Shown: positions 7,930 through 11,828 of the stretch, piece after piece
Layout of the letters: every line of letters begins with the position of its first letter
Position numbering within the stretch: position 1 is the first letter of the stretch
Source: Agrocybe praecox
Lineage: Eukaryota; Basidiomycota; Agaricomycetes; Agaricales; Agrocybaceae
Direction of reading: 5' to 3'
Assembly (NCBI GenBank): GCA_964017145.1
Contig: CAXHKQ010000079.1
Coordinates: 1 to 11,828, forward strand
Length of the DNA stretch: 11,828 nt
The notes under the pieces: generated by a model
The model's database searches: none
The model's input: only the letters and a program-made list of their open reading frames with translations
What the model was told of the DNA's origin: nothing
Position numbers and translations under genes: made by a program

Positions 7930-8470
7930 CTATGAATTGTGGTCTTATTTACGGTTTTATTCGTATTCGGCACTAAGTGACTACTATCAATTTCCAAATT
8001 CAAAATGGTGTCTTCAGGGAAAGAATGAGACAGTCTAAATCGCGAAAAATTGGGATTTTGCAAGGGTTTGCGCCAAATACTTCTCGAAGGTTATCTTGAT
8101 ATTTCAGGATCGTTCAATTTTGGCTGTTCATCAAAAAATTTGTGTTTTCATCACTTTCCCCGAGACTTAGTGAACCATGTAATATGCTCATTTGTTTCGC
8201 ATACACGAGTTCTTTCTCAGAAAACATTGACATTACATGAAAGACAAATTTGAATATTGAAAATTAAAATATTGTAAAAAAGAAATCAGGTTTTTTTTCA
8301 ATACAATGAGTCGATCAGCACCAATCGCCTTGACCGCGATGTTTTACTATTGGTTCAATATAACTACTGTTATGAGTATGTAAACTTGTTTTGATTTATA
8401 TCTTTGTGATTATGATTCTTCAAAAATATATATTCAATATTTCGTTTGAAAATACAAGTCCACAAGTGTA

Positions 8471-8482
8471 TGCGCATGCGCA
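8471..8482. promoter_or_regulatory. Palindromic NRF-1/Ewg-type site
   Basis: TGCGCATGCGCA is a perfect 12-bp palindrome matching the NRF-1 consensus YGCGCAYGCGCR; the insect counterpart is Erect wing. Such sites usually mark promoters of housekeeping or neuronal genes. No adjacent first exon was recognised, so function is inferred. Confidence 0.4.
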
Positions 8483-8535
8483 AGTTGACGGTCGTACATT
8501 GCTGTGAACTGTGGGGACGACGGAAAATCAATTCA

Positions 8536-8550
8536 AACAGCTGATTTGCA
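8536..8550. promoter_or_regulatory. E-box promoter motif overlapping an octamer
   Basis: AACAGCTGAT matches the Drosophila core-promoter E-box motif AWCAGCTGWT exactly. It overlaps ATTTGCAT, the reverse complement of the POU octamer ATGCAAAT. It lies 54 bp after the NRF-1-like palindrome. The evidence is motif-based only. Confidence 0.35.
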
Positions 8551-10017
8551 TAGAAAATCATGGACATGCAGGTACAAAAAGAACAAAATATTATGAAATA
8601 TACCTTATATAGTTTGAATACCATATAAATAAAATCGAAACTCCAATACATTTTTATCTTCACAGCACAATGGTTCGCCTCACATTGAAATACACTTCGA
8701 AGCATAAAAGCTCTTTGCTTGCTCAGCCCACAAAACGCCTACATGCCAACGATTCAGCTGTCGCGTTTCGTTTCGAGGGTGCGTGTGTGTTTATCGAAAC
8801 ATACCGATTTATTGCGATTCCGAAACTAGCTAGTTAGGAAACAAATCGATATCATACCATTGTACCACAATTCAGCACAGATCGACTTGAAAACTCAACG
8901 ACCAATGCAACGTGAATCGAGCTCAGCACTCGATAGTCATAGAAAAAGTGAATGTTGGAAAGCCCGTTTCGAGCTGAAATTCGAAAGTTTGGCCGGCGAA
9001 AATTTCCGCATATTCTGCAGAACCCGATCAGATCGATAGCAACGCTGTGTTGCGAATTTATTGGCTAACGATGCGCGAGCGCTCGCAACGTTTTGCGGTT
9101 CGTGTTCAAATGGCCGCAGTCATATAGTCATATTGCACGCTGTTTCTGGTTATACGACGTGCATGCCCATATATTACGTTCATTTATTTCGTGGAGTAGT
9201 ATAACACATATTTGGCCCATAAACAGCGCGTGCAACAGATAGAAATTGACGATCGTTATAACACACATTTATGGAGATGAATAGAAAGGATATGCAAATC
9301 AAATCGAATTAAATCCGCGAGACATTTCGCGTGCATGCACTATAACCTATGCTAGTATAATATACCATACATAGTCCGATGCGCCAATTGATAACGCTTT
9401 CACTCGCATCTGCACCGAAAAAGCGCACGTAATTCGAACAAGTTCAAGGCCATTCGATTACCTACGGTACTCTCAGCGCTGACGTTGACGTACGAGAAGC
9501 ATTCATTACGACACGGACAGCATAAAAACGATTCACCGCAAGTCGCACACACAGGTAATAATTACTCAATCAATCGATGCTGGCATACCGCTAACCGGGC
9601 AAAATCGCTGCGCAGCATACACGACGAAAAAGACGACGACGAGTTTGAGTTCGATGACTTGTGGTTATAATTTAAGAGGTACACACACATCATAATTTAT
9701 CATAAGTGTTACATTTGCTCAATGAGCAAAATCAATAAGCCAACGGCAGAAATATTGCAACATTGACATCCTCTGTTTGTCACATACTTGATTTAAAGAC
9801 ATTAGCATATTCTGATGACCTGCAAATTGGGTAGCGGCGTTGAAATGAATTGATGAACGAACGGTTCAATTGTTATTTTTCACGCTGAAAAACTATTAGC
9901 TAAAATAACGACGGTCACACATCTTTCAACGTATCATCTGGCCACAAAAAGGTGTCAACATCAAACAAAAAGCCATCGCCAGCGAAGACAAAAACGTGCG
10001 CAAATATGGGCGACGAT
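8551..10017. other. Gene-free region
   Basis: No supported exon. Small items: a 12-bp palindrome GCGAGCGCTCGC at 9075-9086, an octamer ATGCAAAT at 9292-9299, an inverted repeat TTTGCTCA-A-TGAGCAAA at 9714-9730, and a partial match to the insect core-promoter motif GGTCACAC at 9913-9920. The short frame ending in an acidic tail (9485-9670) lacks a good start, a splice context and any motif. Confidence 0.45.
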
Positions 10018-10053
10018 ATTTGAGCATTTGAGCATTTGAGCATTTGAGCATTT
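10018..10053. repeat. 8-bp tandem repeat (ATTTGAGC)4.5
   Basis: Four and a half identical head-to-tail copies of an 8-bp unit. It is perfect, which suggests recent origin by slippage. Confidence 0.9.
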
Positions 10054-11418
10054 CTTCCATTCACACCGATTCACATTAAAGTATCCAGTCACACGGTTTC
10101 GAGCATTAGGTAATAAAAAAAGTTTACCATCAGCGAGCATGCATATCGGTAATATTTATCAACGGCAAACATGCCAACATGCATAACTGCATCACTCTTT
10201 TATTCGATTAAAAAACAAGCAGTACTTGCCAAAAAATTCAAAAAAATCCGCATGCATGCGAGTCGAGTGCGCTTGGATGCGCATCGTCGAACTGCTTCTT
10301 ACCTACCGATCAGGGTCTGCAAAGTACTGGTACTCAATATGTGCAAACCAAATGAGGAGGGCAATAACTTATTACAGCACATTGCGCTAGTGAATTCGTT
10401 TTTCTCTGTTGCCAATTGGCATTCGTCGAAAAAAAAATGCAATCGACAACTTTCCTACTTTGATGATAGCCGTCGCCGTCGATGTAGGAATTGCAGAATG
10501 AAGTAGACTAACGACTCTAGCGAGCGAAACTTTCAAACACGCAATCCGGTGCATGCTCGCGAGTTGGACACACACATTCTACAACTACTATATAATTGAT
10601 ATATTATTATGTTTGCGCATACATTTCATTCGTCAGTGTGTGTGCGATCGCGGCTCCGATCGTGAGTGCGCATATATCTTCTGTCGACATATGTCGCGCG
10701 TCTTTGTCGCTTGTCTCCGCTTGTCGCCAGCGCGCGCTTTTATACCTGTGTTAGAAACGCACGTTAGTGAGACTCGTTTGTGCGCGAACACAGCGCGAAA
10801 TGTGTGTATCAGGTGCGCATGTTTGAAATGACGTGCAATACGAAATTATTTGAGAACAATCAGATGTATTCTCTGTTCGTAAAAGATCTTGTCTTGCTCG
10901 TATATAACAGAAAACTATGAAACTAGTGAAGACACTTGTTCAAAATATAAAAGTTATCATAATCCAGGTTAGATATACAAATCGTGCAAGACAAAAAATG
11001 TGTTTTATAAAGTCTCAGTATCGTCTTATAGATAGCATTGACTTTTACCTCACAAAACTAAAAGCCAGATCAATTTTTGTTTGCCACGATCACATCATTA
11101 CAATTCTCGAATCCTACAAAAAACAGAAAAAAAACAAATCCTCACGAATGTCAGTTGTATCAGTTTCAGTCCGTTTTTAACTACACTAGCGGAAACAATT
11201 AAAGGATATTTTTTTTACCCGAATTTTGGCTGTTTTTTGAAGCGCTGTATCTTCATTAATAATCGTCGTATCGGAGTCGGTCTAAAAGCTACTTCAAGCT
11301 TGAAGTTTCTAGTTTCGAGATCTTGTGATAGTTTATTTTTCAGAGCCACGTGTATCGTACGGTCGTAAGGAATACAGTGAGTAAAACTTTTTTTATTTTT
11401 TTCGTTTTTGTTCATTGT
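10054..11418. other. Gene-free region
   Basis: No exon, RNA gene or mobile element is supported. Open frames here are short and without motifs. A 16-bp perfect palindrome, ACTTCAAGCTTGAAGT, lies at 11291-11306. TGCATG-type words cluster around 10139-10260, but in AT-rich DNA this is weak evidence of anything. Confidence 0.45.
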
Positions 11419-11428
11419 GCACGAACTT
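11419..11428 (+). repeat. SINE target-site duplication, left copy
   Basis: GCACGAACTT immediately precedes the SINE head and recurs directly after its tail. Confidence 0.85.
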
Positions 11429-11436
11429 CGTCTGAG

Positions 11437-11489
11437 TGGCGTAGGGGTAGAGTGCCTGCCTCACGATTGGAAGGCCTGGGTTCGAATCC
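11437..11489 (+). promoter_or_regulatory. Internal Pol III promoter (A and B boxes)
   Basis: TGGCGTAGGGG fits the A-box consensus TRGYNNARNNG and GGTTCGAATCC fits the B-box consensus GGTTCGANNCC. Their starts are 42 bp apart, within the tRNA range. Confidence 0.85.
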
Positions 11490-11683
11490 CGGTATGGATG
11501 CGGGTTTTTTCTTCTAACGATGATCCAAGGAAGGATGTTAAATGTTGCCTAGGGTTGCTCTTTGGAGCGCTGTGCTAACCACATGGTCTCTGGAAAACCC
11601 GAATCGGTTATGAAGCCCTGCTACTCTTCATATACAAAGGAGTATAAAAGGGAGGCCAAGACCCGTCACGGGTTGTAGTGCCG

Positions 11684-11695
11684 ATAAGCAAGCAA
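11684..11695 (+). repeat. AAGC tail of the SINE
   Basis: Tandem AAGC units end the element. The last GC merges with the start of the target duplication, so the exact border is uncertain by 2 bp. Confidence 0.7.
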
Positions 11696-11705
11696 GCACG
11701 AACTT
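11696..11705 (+). repeat. SINE target-site duplication, right copy
   Basis: A direct repeat of GCACGAACTT, identical over 10 bp to the left copy. Confidence 0.85.
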
Positions 11706-11828
11706 GGAAAAAATTATTACAACTCAACCGCCATATGGAGCTGATAACGTGTTCGTAACGTGTTCGTTAACTTGCTTGTCGTTGAACTCGATGCGATTTT
11801 TTGTTCACTGAGATATCGCACTTTGAAT

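Larger units (their letters stand above)
7051..8460. other. Gene-free region with inverted repeats
   Basis: AT-rich, with no exon I can support. The 116-codon minus-strand frame at 7529-7879 starts at an ATG but shows no known motif and contains a long hairpin, so it is not called. Small structures noted are a 16-bp perfect palindrome at 7471-7486, a hairpin at 7578-7660 and an inverted repeat at 7885-7929. Confidence 0.5.
11429..11695 (+). mobile_element. tRNA-derived SINE, 267 bp, complete
   Basis: The head (about 11430-11499) resembles a tRNA. It has an A box TGGCGTAGGGG (11437-11447) and a B box GGTTCGAATCC (11479-11489), both exact to consensus and normally spaced, with a good T-arm (CTGGG/CCCGG). 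The acceptor arms do not pair and the anticodon stem is poor, so this is not a working tRNA and its source tRNA cannot be named safely. A tRNA-unrelated body follows (11500-11675), then a 3' end reading GTTGTAGTGCCGAT and an AAGC tail of three copies. A 10-bp target duplication flanks the whole, showing it is a full insertion. Pol III would transcribe it from the internal promoter, and a LINE's enzymes would have to move it. Confidence 0.9.

Noticed and set aside
9485..9670. Short frame ending in an acidic DEFEFDDLWL tail
   Set aside because: It has only a TTG start, and the possible acceptor before it lacks a pyrimidine tract. It could be a last exon, but evidence is too thin.
9913..9920. 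M1BP/Motif 1 core promoter site GGTCACAC
   Set aside because: The core matches, but the last two consensus bases do not, and no first exon is nearby.
8116..11234. 13-bp repeat AATTTTGGCTGTT at 8116 and 11222
   Set aside because: About one 13-bp match is expected by chance in a window of this length, and the flanks do not align.
11430..11502. Functional tRNA gene
   Set aside because: A and B boxes and the T-arm are good, but acceptor arms do not pair, the anticodon stem is mismatched, and the unit is embedded in a SINE with tail and target duplication.
1..11828. CRISPR array, operon, phage or defence system
   Set aside because: No regular spacer-repeat array, bacterial-style gene packing or ribosome binding sites are present. 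All signals are eukaryotic.

Overview
The window looks like nuclear DNA of an arthropod, most likely an insect. It is gene-poor and rich in transposable-element remains. Three things point this way: one exon with consensus metazoan splicing, an insect-style Inr plus DPE core promoter in front of it, and three classes of interspersed repeat (a LINE, a tRNA-derived SINE and a short TIR element). CpG is not depleted. The order of insect cannot be fixed from this sequence.

Layout. 1-200: AT-rich flank. About 203-3299: an almost full-length but frame-broken RTE-like LINE on the + strand. It has a structured 5' leader, an APE-type endonuclease, a reverse transcriptase, a C-terminal domain and an ATGT tail. 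3300-4680: no supported gene; it includes a CpG-rich stretch. 4680-5153: two diverged copies of a segment of about 170-180 bp. 5205-5523: a 319-bp non-coding element with 30-bp terminal inverted repeats whose termini read CACTA/TAGTG. 5558-5770 (minus): the one well-supported cellular coding exon, a first exon of 71 codons ending in a CAG|GTGAGT donor, with a predicted membrane segment. Its likely start site is near 5892. 5895-7050: upstream flank with several simple repeats. 7050-11400: no supported gene; it contains a strong 83-nt hairpin, a few promoter-like motifs and an 8-bp tandem repeat. 11429-11695: a tRNA-derived SINE with A and B boxes, an AAGC tail and a 10-bp target-site duplication.

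How the parts relate. The cellular gene runs leftwards from about 5892. Its first intron begins at 5557 and holds the TIR element only 33 bp in. If the intron is long, it also holds the duplicated segment and, in antisense, the LINE; no second exon could be recognised. The SINE's 3' end resembles the LINE's 3' end, which suggests, but does not prove, that RTE-type machinery moved the SINE. I found no bacterial-style operon, CRISPR array or defence system. The most promising items are the TIR element beside the splice donor, the LINE/SINE 3'-end similarity, the 83-nt hairpin, and the indel-only decay of the LINE, which may be a sequencing artefact.
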